Both the position numbers and the translations under genes were made by a program. This document shows positions 1 to 10,655 of a stretch of DNA of 64,000 nucleotides, piece after piece; position 1 is the stretch's first letter, and every line of letters begins with the position of its first letter. The DNA is taken from positions 310,001 to 374,000 of the forward strand of contig JAQXDE010000035.1 in the NCBI GenBank assembly GCA_029251525.1, read 5' to 3'. The notes below the pieces were generated by a model. The model did no database searches, was not told where the DNA came from, and saw nothing but the letters and a program-made list of their open reading frames with translations. The stretch comes from Saprospiraceae bacterium. Its GTDB lineage: Bacteria > Bacteroidota > Bacteroidia > Chitinophagales > Saprospiraceae.

Positions 1-2
1 TC

Positions 3-134
3 CCAAAATACCCATTCTTTGGTGAGTGCGAAAAAGTGACTATTGATAATATGTGTAAATTTTTATTTGATTATTATTTAATATCAATAGGATGCAAAAA
101 CGACAGAAGTACATTTGGAAAAGAGAATTTATAA
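3..134 (+). CDS. possible 3' end of a gene entering from the left edge
   Basis: A frame open from the window edge runs 43 codons to a TAA at 132-134. It reads with a mixed, protein-like composition (for example YPFFGECEKVTIDN near its start) rather than the Phe/Asn/Lys-only pattern of non-coding AT-rich DNA here. No start is visible and I recognise no family. It could be the C-terminus of a gene that begins outside the window, a decayed remnant, or chance. The rest of the stretch up to 505 shows no other convincing gene. Confidence 0.22.
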   Translation, partial: PKYPFFGECEKVTIDNMCKFLFDYYLISIGCKNDRSTFGKENL

Positions 135-505
135 AAAAGTACAATTTGAGAACATTGAGTGGAATTAACTTTTTACTGATGCTTTGAAAAAAAATTGTCG
201 AGTTGGTAGATAATTTGAAAAAAGTATTTGTGGTGGCAAAATTTTTTACCATTAAGTTTAGGATAGAGAAACGAGGAATATAAATCAATGTTGGTTATTT
301 TATATGCAGAATTAGATAAATATGGTTTTAATATCTACAATGATGGAAAAGTTTAAAATTGAAAATAAATGTTTAAGCTAGTGCGATGGAATAAGGGAAA
401 ATTAGAATTGCTGAATTTATTTTCGAATCTGAAATCCTCAATCAAATAGATTGATCTAAATATTTAAAATGGTCTACCTACTATATTAACTTAATTGGAA
501 AAACT
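135..505. other. non-coding AT-rich stretch
   Basis: No ORF with a recognisable product on either strand. The minus-strand frame covering 40-288 is rich in Phe, Asn, Ile and Leu and looks like chance. The dus promoter box lies just after this stretch. Confidence 0.5.
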
Positions 506-513
506 TATCTTTG
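506..513 (+). promoter_or_regulatory. TAnnTTTG promoter box of the dus gene
   Basis: TATCTTTG followed by C matches the Bacteroidota -7 box TAnnTTTG. It ends only 4 bases before the ATG at 518, so the transcript would be nearly leaderless if this start is right. No convincing -33 element was picked out. Confidence 0.5.
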
Positions 514-517
514 CAAA

Positions 518-1492
518 ATGAGTCCCACACTGCTTTCTTCTCCCTTACAAGGGTTTACAGATTATAGATTTAGAAATACTTTCAATAAATATTTTGGTGG
601 AGTGGATACTTTTTATGCACCCTATATTAGATTGAATGGAAAAATGGTCATTAAGGCAAATTTTGATCGAGATATTCAATTGAAAAATAATACAACTGTA
701 AATGTTATTCCTCAAATTATGACCAATGATGCTGATGAATTTATTTTCGTCACTAAATTTGTTCAAAGCTTAGGTTATCAAGAACTAAATTGGAATCTTG
801 GATGTCCGTATCCGATGGTAATTAATAAATGTATGGGTTCTGGATTGATTAATGATCCTGATCGAATTGATCGCATCCTTGACAGAGTGCATTCTGAAAC
901 TGATATTACTGTTTCTATGAAAATGAGAATGGGGTATGATGATAATAAAGAAATAATTAATTCATTTCCTGTGCTTGGAAAATATCCTTTAAAAAATATA
1001 GCAATACATGCACGAATAGGAAAACAGCTATATAAAGGTGGTGTTGATTTAGATGGTTTTCAAAAATGTATTGATCATAGTCCTCATAAACTTTACTATA
1101 ATGGAGACATTACGACAGTTGAGATATTTCGGAGGATGAAGGAACGTTTTCCAGTGATAGATCATTGGATGCTTGGCCGAGGGTTAATAGCTGATCCTTT
1201 TTTGCCATTAATGATAAAAAATAATTCGGAAGAATATCCTGAAGATCGTTTTGAGATATTTAGCAAATTTCACGACAGGCTATTTTCAGAATACGAACAG
1301 AAGTTAACTGGTGATAAACAAATCATTATGAAGATGCTCCATTTTTGGCAGTATTTTGCAAAACCACTTTCTAACCCAACGAAGATTGTGAAAAAAATAA
1401 AAAAGGCAAAAACTATAGCGGTATACGATGAAGCGGTAGCTGAAATTTTAGATAATGAACGAGAGTTTCATTATTCTAAAATTTCAACCTAG
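518..1492 (+). CDS. tRNA-dihydrouridine synthase
   Basis: FMN-dependent enzyme that reduces specific uridines in tRNA to dihydrouridine with NADPH. The 324-residue length fits the Dus family (about 315-330). The N-terminal SPLQGFTDYRFR segment (7-18) is the FMN-binding entry of the TIM barrel. LGCP with Cys96 carries the catalytic acid. The usual landmarks MKMRMG (134-139), IHARIGKQLYKG (163-174), YNGDI (194-198) and MLGRGLIADP (218-227) follow in order. Which Dus subfamily and which tRNA position it serves cannot be read from this; DusC-like bacterial relatives are the nearest guess. It is a single gene, convergent with the aldolase operon that follows, with only 31 bases between the stops. 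Confidence 0.9.
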   Translation: MSPTLLSSPLQGFTDYRFRNTFNKYFGGVDTFYAPYIRLNGKMVIKANFDRDIQLKNNTTVNVIPQIMTNDADEFIFVTKFVQSLGYQELNWNLGCPYPMVINKCMGSGLINDPDRIDRILDRVHSETDITVSMKMRMGYDDNKEIINSFPVLGKYPLKNIAIHARIGKQLYKGGVDLDGFQKCIDHSPHKLYYNGDITTVEIFRRMKERFPVIDHWMLGRGLIADPFLPLMIKNNSEEYPEDRFEIFSKFHDRLFSEYEQKLTGDKQIIMKMLHFWQYFAKPLSNPTKIVKKIKKAKTIAVYDEAVAEILDNEREFHYSKIST

Positions 1493-1523
1493 GATTGTTA
1501 ATGTTTGTAAGTAATTTTCTAAT

Positions 1524-2537
1524 TTATTTTTTTTTCTCCACCATATCTAGTGCCACATCAATAATCATATCTTCCTGACCACCTACCATATTTCTTTTCC
1601 CTAATTCCACTAAGATAGATCGTGTGTCCAATCCGTATTTCTTTGCAGCCCTTTCCGAATGTAAGAGAAAACTAGAATACACTCCAGCGTATCCTAAAGA
1701 AAGAGTTTCTCGGTCAACTCGCACAGGTCTTGATTGCAAAGGTCTAACGATATCATCTGCAATATCCATTAATTGATATAAATCACAATTGGGTTCTTTT
1801 CCCATTTTTTTTATGACAGCAATTAATACTTCAAGTGGAGCATTTCCTGCTCCTGCGCCCATCCCTGCAAGTGATGCATCTAATCGGTTTGCACCATATT
1901 GCATAGCAGCAACAGTATTAGCAACACCCAGTGAAAGGTTGTGATGACAATGGATTCCTACTTCTGTTTCTGGTTTTAAAATATCCCGATAAGCCTTTAC
2001 TCTTTCAATAACTCCATCCATCAAAAGTGCTCCAGCAGAGTCTGTAATATAAACACAGTCAGCTCCATAATCTTCCATTAATTTAGCTTGCTTGGCTAAT
2101 TTTTTGGGCTCGTTCATATGAGCCATCATCAAAAAACCGCCTACATCCATTCCCATCTTTTTCGCAGCTTCGATATGCTGCTGAGAAATATCTGCTTCAG
2201 TACAATGAGTGGCGATTCTGACAGATTGAACTCCAAGGTCTCTTGCTCTTTGTAAATCTTTTATGGTGGCAATTCCTGGAAGTAGGAGAGTAGTTAACTT
2301 GGCATGTGTCAATTTTTCAGCAATACCCTCTAGCCATTCCCAATCAGTATGTGCGCCAAATCCATAATTGAAACTTCCACCTTTAAGTCCATCACCATGT
2401 GAAATTTCAATGGCATCAACTTTAGCTTTATCCAGGGAAAGAGTTATATCTTGAATTTGTTCTTTTGAATATTGATGGCGAATGGCATGCATTCCATCTC
2501 GGAGAGTTACGTCTTGAATATATAGTTTATGATTCAT
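1524..2537 (-). CDS. mhpE: 4-hydroxy-2-oxovalerate aldolase
   Basis: Cleaves 4-hydroxy-2-oxopentanoate to pyruvate and acetaldehyde, the last carbon-carbon step of meta-cleavage pathways. The 337-residue protein has an HMGL-like TIM barrel opening with QDVTLRDG (8-15; Arg13-Asp14), His21 in the catalytic-base position known from DmpG, and the metal-binding HCH pair His196/His198 in GIHCHHN. A C-terminal helical domain (about 275-335) matches the part that docks the acylating dehydrogenase in DmpFG-type complexes. It is the last gene of a three-gene minus-strand operon, 31 bases after the dehydrogenase that would receive its acetaldehyde by channelling. Symbol by homology; dmpG/bphI is the same family. 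Confidence 0.92.
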   Translation of the reverse strand: MNHKLYIQDVTLRDGMHAIRHQYSKEQIQDITLSLDKAKVDAIEISHGDGLKGGSFNYGFGAHTDWEWLEGIAEKLTHAKLTTLLLPGIATIKDLQRARDLGVQSVRIATHCTEADISQQHIEAAKKMGMDVGGFLMMAHMNEPKKLAKQAKLMEDYGADCVYITDSAGALLMDGVIERVKAYRDILKPETEVGIHCHHNLSLGVANTVAAMQYGANRLDASLAGMGAGAGNAPLEVLIAVIKKMGKEPNCDLYQLMDIADDIVRPLQSRPVRVDRETLSLGYAGVYSSFLLHSERAAKKYGLDTRSILVELGKRNMVGGQEDMIIDVALDMVEKKK

Positions 2538-2568
2538 TTTTTCTTTTCTATTGTCAAAATAATAATAT

Positions 2569-3498
2569 CTAGCTTAAAGTTAACATCGATAACTTCTCGC
2601 CAGTGGCAAGCGCAGCACTAGTCATTATATCTAAATTTCCAGCGTACTCTGGTAAATAATGACCTGCTCCTGTGACCTGCAAAAGTACGGTAGTTTTTAA
2701 CCCATGTCGAAGCCCAAGGCCTTCTATAAAAACAGGTTTGTCTTCTGGGATCTCTTCAAATTGAATAGCTTGATGAAGAGAATAGCCAGGTACATATTTT
2801 TTTACTTCTTGGACCATTTCATGAATACTATTTCGAATTAAATCAAGGTCAGTTTTCTCACTCAAGGTAAAAACTGTGTCTCGCATTACCATAGGTGGTT
2901 CTGCAGGGTTTAAAATAATGATAGCTTTTCCTTTGTCTGCTCCACCTACTTTTTCAATAGCAAGTGAAGTTGTTTCAGTAAATTCATCAATATTTGCTCG
3001 AGTTCCTGGCCCAGCAGACTTAGATGATATTGAGGCTACGATTTCTCCATAGTGAACATTTGCAATTTTGGAAACAGCTGCCACTATCGGTATGGTTGCT
3101 TGACCTCCACAAGTAACCATATTTACATTTTTAACATTGATATTATCTTCGAAATTTACGGGTGGAACTAGGAATGGGCCAATAGCAGCAGGAGTTAAAT
3201 CAATAACTCTTTTATCAGGATATTTATCAATAATTGAATTATTATAAATATGTGCTTTAGCGGAAGTTGCATCGAAAACTAATTTAATTTCCTTCCATTC
3301 TGACATTCTTATTAGGCCAGAAATTCCGGTTGCGCAAGTTATGACACCCATTCGTTTTGCTCTAGCTAATCCATCTGAATTTGGATCGATTCCTACCATG
3401 ACTGACATTTCTAGTAAATCAGAGGTTCTTAATATTTTAATCATTAAGTCTGTTCCAATATTCCCTGATCCGATTATGGCTACTTTTACTTTTCCCAT
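2569..3498 (-). CDS. mhpF: acetaldehyde dehydrogenase (acetylating)
   Basis: Oxidises acetaldehyde to acetyl-CoA with NAD+ and CoA, partnered with the aldolase encoded directly downstream. The 309-residue length is normal for the DmpF/MhpF family. The Rossmann nucleotide site is GSGNIGTD (10-17), and the catalytic Cys130 sits in [12 protein letters not shown]-terminal dimerisation/aldolase-docking sequence with [17 protein letters not shown] is present near 280-296. The gene is 24 bases downstream of the hydratase and 31 upstream of mhpE, so the three are almost certainly co-transcribed. Confidence 0.93.
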   Translation of the reverse strand: MGKVKVAIIGSGNIGTDLMIKILRTSDLLEMSVMVGIDPNSDGLARAKRMGVITCATGISGLIRMSEWKEIKLVFDATSAKAHIYNNSIIDKYPDKRVIDLTPAAIGPFLVPPVNFEDNINVKNVNMVTCGGQATIPIVAAVSKIANVHYGEIVASISSKSAGPGTRANIDEFTETTSLAIEKVGGADKGKAIIILNPAEPPMVMRDTVFTLSEKTDLDLIRNSIHEMVQEVKKYVPGYSLHQAIQFEEIPEDKPVFIEGLGLRHGLKTTVLLQVTGAGHYLPEYAGNLDIMTSAALATGEKLSMLTLS

Positions 3499-3522
3499 AA
3501 TTTTTTATATTTTTTTGTGTTA

Positions 3523-4311
3523 TTACTTTCCGAAAGAAACTGAAACAGAACCAAGTCCATCAATTTCAGCTTCAAATTGATCACCCTGATTTCCTGTTAC
3601 CATTGGGCCTAAAGCACCAGTTAATATTACATCACCTGCTTTAAGTGGAGTGCCATTATGTATCATTTTTTTTACCAACCAAATCGTAGCATTTAATGGA
3701 GACCCCAAGCAGCTTGAACCTGATCCTTCAGAAGCAAGTGTACCGTTTTTGGTCATCTTCATTTTGCATTTTACCATGTCAAAATCAGATAGCTTAGTTG
3801 GACGATGTCCCAAAACATAATGACTAGCTGAAGCATTGTCTGCAATTGTATCAGTAATTTTAATATTCCAATCTGCAATGCGACTACCGACTATTTCTAA
3901 GCAAGGTAACGCATAATCAATAGCCGAAATTAGTTGATGAATAGTTACCGTTGGATTAGTAATACTTTTCCCCAAAACAAATGCTATTTCAGCTTCTGCT
4001 TTAGGTTGATGTAGTTCATTCCATGGTATCTCATCTCCGTTAAGTACTTCCATTGTATTGAGTAAAGCACCAAAGTCTGGTTGGTCAACACCTAATTGTT
4101 TTTGAATTATTTTGTTGGTTAGCCCAATTTTTCTACCAACGATTCGAGCACCATTTTTTACGCGAAGATTTATATTTTGGGTTTGAATTTGATAAGCCAG
4201 CTCTATATTTTCATTACCGATTATTTCTCGAATAGGAGAAATCACTTCGCCTGTTTGACTGGCGTTTCTAAGTTGCTCTGCGATTGTTTCAATATTAGAA
4301 AAATTTTCCAT
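3523..4311 (-). CDS. 2-keto-4-pentenoate hydratase / 4-oxalocrotonate decarboxylase family
   Basis: Member of the MhpD/DmpE/DmpH family (262 residues). It is expected to hydrate 2-hydroxypenta-2,4-dienoate to 4-hydroxy-2-oxovalerate, feeding the aldolase downstream. Family landmarks seen are GRKIGLTNKIIQKQLGV (about 59-75), the acidic metal site in KAEAEIAFVLGK (about 103-114), and the C-terminal LTGALGP segment. Hydratases and 4-oxalocrotonate decarboxylases are too similar to separate by eye; a full aminomuconate or catechol route would need one of each, and only one is here. First gene of the operon, with a TAAATTTG promoter box 32 bases upstream. No ring-cleavage dioxygenase is in the window. 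Confidence 0.85.
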   Translation of the reverse strand: MENFSNIETIAEQLRNASQTGEVISPIREIIGNENIELAYQIQTQNINLRVKNGARIVGRKIGLTNKIIQKQLGVDQPDFGALLNTMEVLNGDEIPWNELHQPKAEAEIAFVLGKSITNPTVTIHQLISAIDYALPCLEIVGSRIADWNIKITDTIADNASASHYVLGHRPTKLSDFDMVKCKMKMTKNGTLASEGSGSSCLGSPLNATIWLVKKMIHNGTPLKAGDVILTGALGPMVTGNQGDQFEAEIDGLGSVSVSFGK

Positions 4312-4848
4312 CTGAGGAGTTTGATTTTAAAATTTTATCACACAAATTTATAAAAATGAAGGTGAAATTTCACTTAAAGTAAGAGTTATTAAAAACCCAA
4401 ATTTGAATTATTTAAATTCGGGTTTAATAATTTAGGATAAAGGCCTACTTTTTTTTACTTGATTTGTTCATTGTGATTAAATTCCTACCCGGCTGCAAAA
4501 AATACTATTTACAATAAATACTTGCTTAATTAATATTCATTCTTTTTTTTAACTAAATTTTTAATTGGAGGAGTGTAATTATCTTTAGTACTAAAATGGT
4601 TAGGTACTATCTTTTTGGGGATGTTTATTAAAATTAGTTTAGGGTTAGACTAAAATTGAATAAGTTGCTAAACTAAATAAATGTAGCCATTTTTAAATGA
4701 GCTTTCTTGATAATGTTATATTAGTCTTCTCTGCATAATTTTATATTGAATATTATTTAAATAAAATCTTATCTCTAAAAAGTAGGAGATGCTTAGTATT
4801 ATTGTGTAAGTTTTATAATCCCTATTTAAAATAATAATAGAGTAACAT
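4312..4848. other. 537-base intergenic region with one hairpin
   Basis: No gene seen. It holds the mhp operon promoter box (4343-4350, minus strand) and an imperfect inverted repeat at about 4386-4430 (arms around AAACCCAAATTT and AAATTCGGGTTT, one mismatch). That hairpin could stop transcription or be regulatory. The rest is AT-rich with no recognised motif. Confidence 0.45.
4343..4350 (-). promoter_or_regulatory. TAnnTTTG promoter box of the mhp operon
   Basis: Minus strand reads TAAATTTG, matching the Bacteroidota -7 consensus, 32 bases before the hydratase ATG. This gives a 5' leader of about 25 bases. Confidence 0.45.
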
Positions 4849-5319
4849 ATGAGTTTATCTAAACAAATTGCTAATTATGTTAGGGATATTTATTTCGGTA
4901 AAAACTGGACTAATTCAAATATCAAAGAAAAGTTGGAGGATGTTGACTGGATGCAGGCAATTACCAAAGTAAATTCTTACAATACAACAGCGATGTTAGT
5001 TTTTTATACCAGTTATTATCTAATAGGGATTATGAATATTTTGAAAGGAGGAACACTCGATATTCGAGATCGGTTCAGTTATGAATTGTCTCCTATTAAG
5101 TCAGCAGAGGATTGGCAAGAATTAAAAAATAAATCATTTGACGAGGCAGAGGAATATGCAAGGCTAATTGAAGAAATGCCTGATGATAAATTTTGGGAAA
5201 ACTTTGTCAAAGAGGAATATGGGAGTTATTACCGAAATATTCATGGTTCGATAGAACATTTATATTATCACTTTGGTCAAATTATCTTAATTGAAAAATC
5301 GATTTTGGAAGAGATATAA
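4849..5319 (+). CDS. DinB-like four-helix protein
   Basis: A 156-residue cytosolic protein with the look of the DinB/YfiT-like superfamily: an all-helical protein with the late motif HGSIEHLYYHFGQIILIEKS (about 131-150), where the spaced His residues match the metal-binding His pair of the last helix. The first-helix His common in the family is not obvious (FYTSYYLIG at about 52-60), so metal binding may be altered. Biochemical role unknown; relatives include thiol S-transferases and damage-inducible proteins. It stands alone and converges with pccB, separated by a bidirectional terminator. Confidence 0.65.
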   Translation: MSLSKQIANYVRDIYFGKNWTNSNIKEKLEDVDWMQAITKVNSYNTTAMLVFYTSYYLIGIMNILKGGTLDIRDRFSYELSPIKSAEDWQELKNKSFDEAEEYARLIEEMPDDKFWENFVKEEYGSYYRNIHGSIEHLYYHFGQIILIEKSILEEI

Positions 5320-5334
5320 TCGATTAAAATTTTG

Positions 5335-5380
5335 AAAAAAAGAGTTATTAGTTATTTCGAAAACTGATAACTCTTTTTTT
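5335..5380. terminator. bidirectional terminator between dinB-like gene and pccB
   Basis: Inverted repeat AGAGTTATTAG (5341-5351) and CTGATAACTCT (5364-5374), one G-T pair, flanked by A6 on the left and T6 on the right, so it can serve both converging genes. Confidence 0.8.
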
Positions 5381-5394
5381 CGATGTGTTATATA

Positions 5395-6936
5395 TTATAA
5401 AGGAATATTTCCATGCTTCTTTTTAGGTAAATTTACCGATTTGTTTTCTAAGCTTGAAAAAGCTTTGATCAATTTTCGTCTTGTATTCTTTGGTAAAATA
5501 ACCTCGTCGATAAAACCTCTCCGAGCTGCTCGATAAGGATTCGCAAATTTTTCAGCGTACTCTTTTTCCTTCGCGGATAGTTCTGCTTCTGAGTCTTCGG
5601 CAGCCTTAATTTCTTTTCGGAAAATAATTTCACTTGCACCTTTTGCACCCATTACAGCAATTTCTGCATTGGGAAATGCATAATTCATATCTGCTCCAAT
5701 ATGTTTGGAATTCATTACATCGTATGCTCCACCATATGCTTTTCTGGTAATGACTGAAATACGAGGAACGGTCGCTTCACTTAAAGCATAGAGTAATTTT
5801 GCACCATTGGTAATGATTCCATTCCACTCCTGATTGGTTCCTGGAAGAAAACCAGGAACATCAACTAAAACTAATAATGGAATGTTAAAGCAATCACAAA
5901 AGCGAGTAAACCTAGCTGCCTTTTTTGAACTCTCCACATCTAAAACACCAGCTAAACTCATTGGTTGATTGGCAACAATTCCTATACTTCGTCCTGCCAA
6001 TCTTGCAAAGCCTACCACTATGTTTTCTGCATAGTTTTTGTGGATTTCAAAAAAAGTTTTTCGATCTGTAATTCCTTCGATGATGTCTCGCATGTCGTAG
6101 GGTTGATTAGCACTTTCAGGAATAATGCTTTCCAATTCTTCTCGGATTTCATCTCCCATTTTATAGGGCAATTTAGTAGGAGTGTCCTCACAATTTTGAG
6201 GCATGTAACTCAATAGTATTTTTATTTTTTCGATACAATCAATATCATTTCCTGCTGTCAAATGAGTAACACCCGATTTGGTGGAATGAGCACTTGCACC
6301 TCCCAATTCCTCAGAGGTTACTTCTTCGTTAGTTACAGTTTTTACAACATTTGGTCCTGTGACAAACATGTAACTAGTGTTCTCTACCATTATGGTAAAG
6401 TCTGTCATCGCTGGAGAATAAACTGCTCCACCTGCACAAGGACCCATGATTGCAGAGATTTGAGGTACAACTCCTGAGGCCATCACATTCCGATAAAAAA
6501 TATCAGCGTAGCCACCCAGTGAACGAACACCTTCTTGGATTCTTGCTCCACCACTATCATTTAGACCAATAACAGGTGCACCAACTTTCATGGCAGTGTC
6601 CATTATTTTACAAATCTTTTCAGCATGAGTTTCCGAAAGTGCTCCACCAAAAACGGTAAAATCTTGTGCGAAAACATAAACTAATCGACCATTAATTGTT
6701 CCATAACCAGTCACAACTCCGTCACCATAAAATTGTTGGTTTTCCATACCAAAGTCTGTGGTTCGATGGGTGACGAGCATTCCGATTTCTTCAAAAGAAC
6801 CTTCGTCCATTAGAAAATGAATTCTTTCACGAGCGGTTAGTTTCCCTTTTTTATGTTGCTTGTCAATTCGAGCTTGACCACCTCCAAGGTAGGCTTCTTC
6901 TATCTTTTGATTTAGGGTTTCTACTTTTTTTGACAT
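5395..6936 (-). CDS. pccB: propionyl-CoA (acyl-CoA) carboxylase, carboxyltransferase subunit
   Basis: Transfers carboxyl from carboxybiotin to propionyl-CoA, giving (S)-methylmalonyl-CoA. The 513 residues fit the single-chain carboxyltransferase of PCC/MMD type. N-terminal GKLTARERI segment, the first oxyanion-hole region [32 protein letters not shown], and the second half-site [15 protein letters not shown] followed by [19 protein letters not shown] are all visible. Last gene of the operon mutA-accC-mutB-pccB, 33 bases after mutB. Its position beside mutase genes makes propionyl-CoA the likely substrate over other short acyl-CoAs. Confidence 0.9.
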   Translation of the reverse strand: MSKKVETLNQKIEEAYLGGGQARIDKQHKKGKLTARERIHFLMDEGSFEEIGMLVTHRTTDFGMENQQFYGDGVVTGYGTINGRLVYVFAQDFTVFGGALSETHAEKICKIMDTAMKVGAPVIGLNDSGGARIQEGVRSLGGYADIFYRNVMASGVVPQISAIMGPCAGGAVYSPAMTDFTIMVENTSYMFVTGPNVVKTVTNEEVTSEELGGASAHSTKSGVTHLTAGNDIDCIEKIKILLSYMPQNCEDTPTKLPYKMGDEIREELESIIPESANQPYDMRDIIEGITDRKTFFEIHKNYAENIVVGFARLAGRSIGIVANQPMSLAGVLDVESSKKAARFTRFCDCFNIPLLVLVDVPGFLPGTNQEWNGIITNGAKLLYALSEATVPRISVITRKAYGGAYDVMNSKHIGADMNYAFPNAEIAVMGAKGASEIIFRKEIKAAEDSEAELSAKEKEYAEKFANPYRAARRGFIDEVILPKNTRRKLIKAFSSLENKSVNLPKKKHGNIPL

Positions 6937-6969
6937 GTTTTAAATGTTATATATTTGAAAAGGAAATGG

Positions 6970-9108
6970 CTAAGCCTTGCATCCTTCAATCATGATTTCT
7001 AAAATTTGTGAGGCTGCCTCTGAAATAACCGTCCCCGGACCAAAGACTCCAATCACTCCTGCCTTAAATAAAAAGTCATAATCTTTGGGGGGAATGACTC
7101 CACCAGTAATGACCATGATATCCTCTCGATCTAATTTTTTTAATTCTTTGATTACTTGAGGAACCAAAGTTTTATGTCCAGCAGCTAACGAAGAAATTCC
7201 TAGTATGTGCACATCATTTTCGATTGCTTGTAGAGCCGCTTCCTTTGGCGTTTGAAATAATGGTCCAACATCTACATCAAAACCAATATCTGCAAAACTC
7301 GTCGCTATAACTTTTGATCCTCGATCATGACCATCTTGACCAAGTTTTGCTACCATAATTCTTGGACGACGACCGTCTAGTTTGGCAAATTTATCAGAAA
7401 GCTCTATCGCTTTTTTAAAATCTTTATTGCTAGAGATTTCATTTGAGTAAGCTCCTGTAATTGTTTTGTTTTTTGCTTTGAATCTTCCGAATTCTTTTTC
7501 CATAGCATCTGATATTTCACCTAGTGTGGCTCGAAGACGAGCTGCTTTAATTGCAAAGTTGAGAAGATTTCCTTTACCTGATTTGGCACATGAAGTGATT
7601 TTTTTTAGAGTCGCTTGAACTACTTTTTCATCACGTTTTGATTTAATTCTTTTCAGTCGATTAACTTGTGATTTTCGAACCGCAGAATTATCGACTTCTA
7701 ATGTGTCTAAAACAGCATCATCTTCATGTTGAAAAATATTGACTCCAATTATTTTATCAATACCACTATCGATACGAGCTTGTTTTCGAGCAGCAGCCTC
7801 TTCAATTTTAAGTTTGGGAAGGCCATTTTCGATAGCTTTAGCCATCCCACCAAGTGATTCGATTTCCTCAATTAATTTCCATGCTTTTTCAGCGATTTCT
7901 TTGGTTAAATATTCTACATAATAAGAGCCACCCCAAGGATCAACTACATCAGTAATATTGGTTTCTTTCTGTAAATATTTTTGAGTATCACGAGCAATTT
8001 TTGCAGAAAAATCAGTCGGTAAGGCAATAGCTTCATCTAGCGAATTTGTATGTAAGGATTGAGTTCCTCCTAATATAGCAGACATTCCTTCTATCGTTGT
8101 ACGAGCAATGTTATTGAATGGATCTTGCGCAGTCAAACTCCAGCCAGAGGTTTGAGAATGAGTACGTAGAGCCATTGATTTTGGATTAATTGGGTTGAAT
8201 TGTTTTACGATTTTTGCCCATAATATTCTTGCTGCTCGCATCTTTGCAATTTCCATAAAATGGTTCATTCCAATTCCCCAAAAGAAAGATAAGCGAGGTG
8301 CGAACTCGTCAATTTTCAGTCCAGCTTTCAATCCCGTTCGAATATATTCTAATCCGTCGGCTAATGTGTAAGCTAATTCAATATCAGCAGACGCACCTGC
8401 TTCGTGCATATGGTAACCACTAATACTTATTGAATTAAATTTGGGGATATTTTGGGAAGCGTATTCAAAGATATCACCAATGATTCGCATGGAGGGTTGC
8501 GGTGGGTAAATGTAGGTATTCCGAACCATAAACTCTTTTAAAATGTCATTTTGGATGGTTCCGCTTAGTTTGGATTGATCGACTCCTTGTTCTTCTGCTG
8601 CAACTATGAAAAATGCCATGATGGGTAATACTGCTCCATTCATGGTCATAGAAACAGACATTTTATCTAATGGGATTTTGTCAAAAAGAATTTTCATATC
8701 TTCAACAGAATCAATGGCTACTCCCGCCATTCCAACATCGCCAGTTACTCTGGGATGATCTGAATCATAGCCTCGGTGGGTTGCTAAATCAAATGCAACT
8801 GATAATCCTTTTTGGCCTTGTGCTAAATTCCTACGGTAAAATGCGTTACTCTCTTTGGCTGTGGAAAAACCTGCGTATTGTCTAATTGTCCAAGGTCTAA
8901 CAGCATACATTGAACTGTATGGTCCTCGTAAGTAAGGTGGAATTCCAGCGACATAATTGAGATGTTTTGAATTTTTAAGGTCTTCCGCAGCAAAATGTGA
9001 AGGTATTGTTATTCCTTCAGGTGTCTTCCAAGAATTTGCCTTTTTTCTTGGAGAAATAGAAGCTGTTTTTCGCTGGTATTTTATTTTTTTAAAGTCGGGT
9101 TTTTTCAT
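6970..9108 (-). CDS. mutB: methylmalonyl-CoA mutase, large (catalytic) subunit
   Basis: Adenosylcobalamin enzyme that rearranges (R)-methylmalonyl-CoA to succinyl-CoA. At 712 residues it is full length: substrate-binding TIM barrel in the first two thirds ([18 protein letters not shown], about 71-88) and a C-terminal cobalamin domain with the base-off motif Asp592-x-His594-x-x-Gly597 in [12 protein letters not shown], plus [12 protein letters not shown] and [12 protein letters not shown]. It pairs with the short small subunit encoded upstream in the same operon. No meaB-type chaperone gene is nearby. Confidence 0.95.
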   Translation of the reverse strand: MKKPDFKKIKYQRKTASISPRKKANSWKTPEGITIPSHFAAEDLKNSKHLNYVAGIPPYLRGPYSSMYAVRPWTIRQYAGFSTAKESNAFYRRNLAQGQKGLSVAFDLATHRGYDSDHPRVTGDVGMAGVAIDSVEDMKILFDKIPLDKMSVSMTMNGAVLPIMAFFIVAAEEQGVDQSKLSGTIQNDILKEFMVRNTYIYPPQPSMRIIGDIFEYASQNIPKFNSISISGYHMHEAGASADIELAYTLADGLEYIRTGLKAGLKIDEFAPRLSFFWGIGMNHFMEIAKMRAARILWAKIVKQFNPINPKSMALRTHSQTSGWSLTAQDPFNNIARTTIEGMSAILGGTQSLHTNSLDEAIALPTDFSAKIARDTQKYLQKETNITDVVDPWGGSYYVEYLTKEIAEKAWKLIEEIESLGGMAKAIENGLPKLKIEEAAARKQARIDSGIDKIIGVNIFQHEDDAVLDTLEVDNSAVRKSQVNRLKRIKSKRDEKVVQATLKKITSCAKSGKGNLLNFAIKAARLRATLGEISDAMEKEFGRFKAKNKTITGAYSNEISSNKDFKKAIELSDKFAKLDGRRPRIMVAKLGQDGHDRGSKVIATSFADIGFDVDVGPLFQTPKEAALQAIENDVHILGISSLAAGHKTLVPQVIKELKKLDREDIMVITGGVIPPKDYDFLFKAGVIGVFGPGTVISEAASQILEIMIEGCKA

Positions 9109-9171
9109 TGCGATTTTATTACTTCATATTTTTATAGCAATTAGGTTTTTTATCCCGTGTGTGCTAAAATT

Positions 9172-10644
9172 TTATATTCTAGATTTTTTCCAAATAGAAT
9201 TTTCATTCTTTACAGCTTTTAACTGCTTTTTTTCTTTTAAAAGTAATTGGGTTGCCAATACTGCAGCAATTTCTTGTTCTTCTTTTTGATTGGCAAAAAG
9301 TTGCTCAGTCGAAAAATAATTTTTTACAAAGTGAGTGTCAAAATTTCCACTCGTGAATGCTTCATGTTCGCAAACGAACTTCCCAAATGGAAGAGTAGTT
9401 GCAACGCCTTCGATTTGATAATCATTAATGGCTTTTAGCATTAGGCCAATTGCTTCTTCCCTCGTTTTTCCGTAAGTGATTAGTTTGGCAATCATTGGGT
9501 CATAGTAAATTGGAATATCTTGTCCTTGCTCGTACCCATCATCCAATCGTATTCCTTCTCCTTTTGGGCGGATATATGTTTCTAAAGATCCAACATTAGG
9601 TAGGAAATTATTTAATGGATCTTCTGCATAAATTCTTAATTCTAGAGCATGGCCTGTAATTGACAAATCATTTTGGGTGAATGATAGTTTTTCTCCTTTG
9701 GCTACTTTAATTTGTTGTTCGACCAAATCAATTCCAGTTATCAATTCTGAGACTGGGTGCTCTACTTGGAGTCGAGTATTCATTTCCAAAAAGTAAAAAT
9801 TATTATTTTCATCCAACAGGAATTCTACAGTTCCTGCACCAATGTAATTGCAAGATTTAGCAACTTTGATGGCTGCATCTCCCATTGCTTTCCTAAGCTT
9901 TGAAGTTAGAACTACAGATGGTGCTTCTTCAACTACCTTTTGATGGCGGCGTTGAATACTGCATTCTCTCTCAAAAAGGTGAACGAAATTTCCATGTGTA
10001 TCTGCTAAAACTTGAATTTCAATATGACGAGGTGAGCTAACATATTTTTCTATGAAAACAGAACCATCACCAAAAGCTGAGATTGCCTCTGAGATGGCAC
10101 GCTCCATTTGCTCAGGTAATTCTTCTTTGTTTTCAACTACTCGCATACCTTTTCCACCACCACCTGCAGAAGCTTTTATTAATATTGGAAAACCAATTTC
10201 ACTTGCTATTTTTTTGGCTAATTCCACATCAGTAATCGCTTCTTCTATTCCTGGAACCATTGGAATATTGTATTCTTTTACAGCTTCCTTAGCTGCTAAT
10301 TTACTTCCCATTACTTCAATAGCATGAGTTCCTGGGCCGATAAAAGTAATACCGTTTTCTTCCGCCATTTTTGCAAAAGCCGAATTTTCACTCAGGAATC
10401 CATACCCTGGGTGAATTGCATCTGCATTGGTATCTCTGGCAGCTTGTATGATTTTTTCCATTTGCAAATAAGACTCGGAAGAAGGTGATGGACCTAATAA
10501 AACAGCCTCATCTGCGAAGCGAGTATGTCGGGCATTTCTATCTATTTCAGAATAAACGGCTACCGTTTTGATTCCCATTTTTTTTGCGGAGCGCATTACT
10601 CTTAGGGCTATTTCTCCACGATTGGCTATTAATATCTTTTTCAT
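9172..10644 (-). CDS. accC: biotin carboxylase subunit of acyl-CoA carboxylase
   Basis: ATP-grasp enzyme that carboxylates biotin on a separate carrier protein. KKILIANRGEIALRVMRS at the N-terminus, the glycine-rich ATP lid KASAGGGGKGMR, and EMNTRLQVEHPVSE are present. At 490 residues it ends soon after the biotin carboxylase C-domain with a lysine-rich tail, so it has no biotin carrier domain. Given the operon it should serve propionyl-CoA carboxylase with pccB, but shared use in fatty-acid synthesis cannot be ruled out. It starts 11 bases after mutA and is followed by a 63-base gap before mutB. Confidence 0.9.
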   Translation of the reverse strand: MKKILIANRGEIALRVMRSAKKMGIKTVAVYSEIDRNARHTRFADEAVLLGPSPSSESYLQMEKIIQAARDTNADAIHPGYGFLSENSAFAKMAEENGITFIGPGTHAIEVMGSKLAAKEAVKEYNIPMVPGIEEAITDVELAKKIASEIGFPILIKASAGGGGKGMRVVENKEELPEQMERAISEAISAFGDGSVFIEKYVSSPRHIEIQVLADTHGNFVHLFERECSIQRRHQKVVEEAPSVVLTSKLRKAMGDAAIKVAKSCNYIGAGTVEFLLDENNNFYFLEMNTRLQVEHPVSELITGIDLVEQQIKVAKGEKLSFTQNDLSITGHALELRIYAEDPLNNFLPNVGSLETYIRPKGEGIRLDDGYEQGQDIPIYYDPMIAKLITYGKTREEAIGLMLKAINDYQIEGVATTLPFGKFVCEHEAFTSGNFDTHFVKNYFSTEQLFANQKEEQEIAAVLATQLLLKEKKQLKAVKNENSIWKKSRI

Positions 10645-10655
10645 TGATTTTTTTT

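Noticed and set aside
40-288. 82-codon minus-strand frame at the left edge
   Set aside because: Composition dominated by Phe, Asn, Ile and Leu, no motif, and it overlaps the better-looking plus-strand frame at 3-134.
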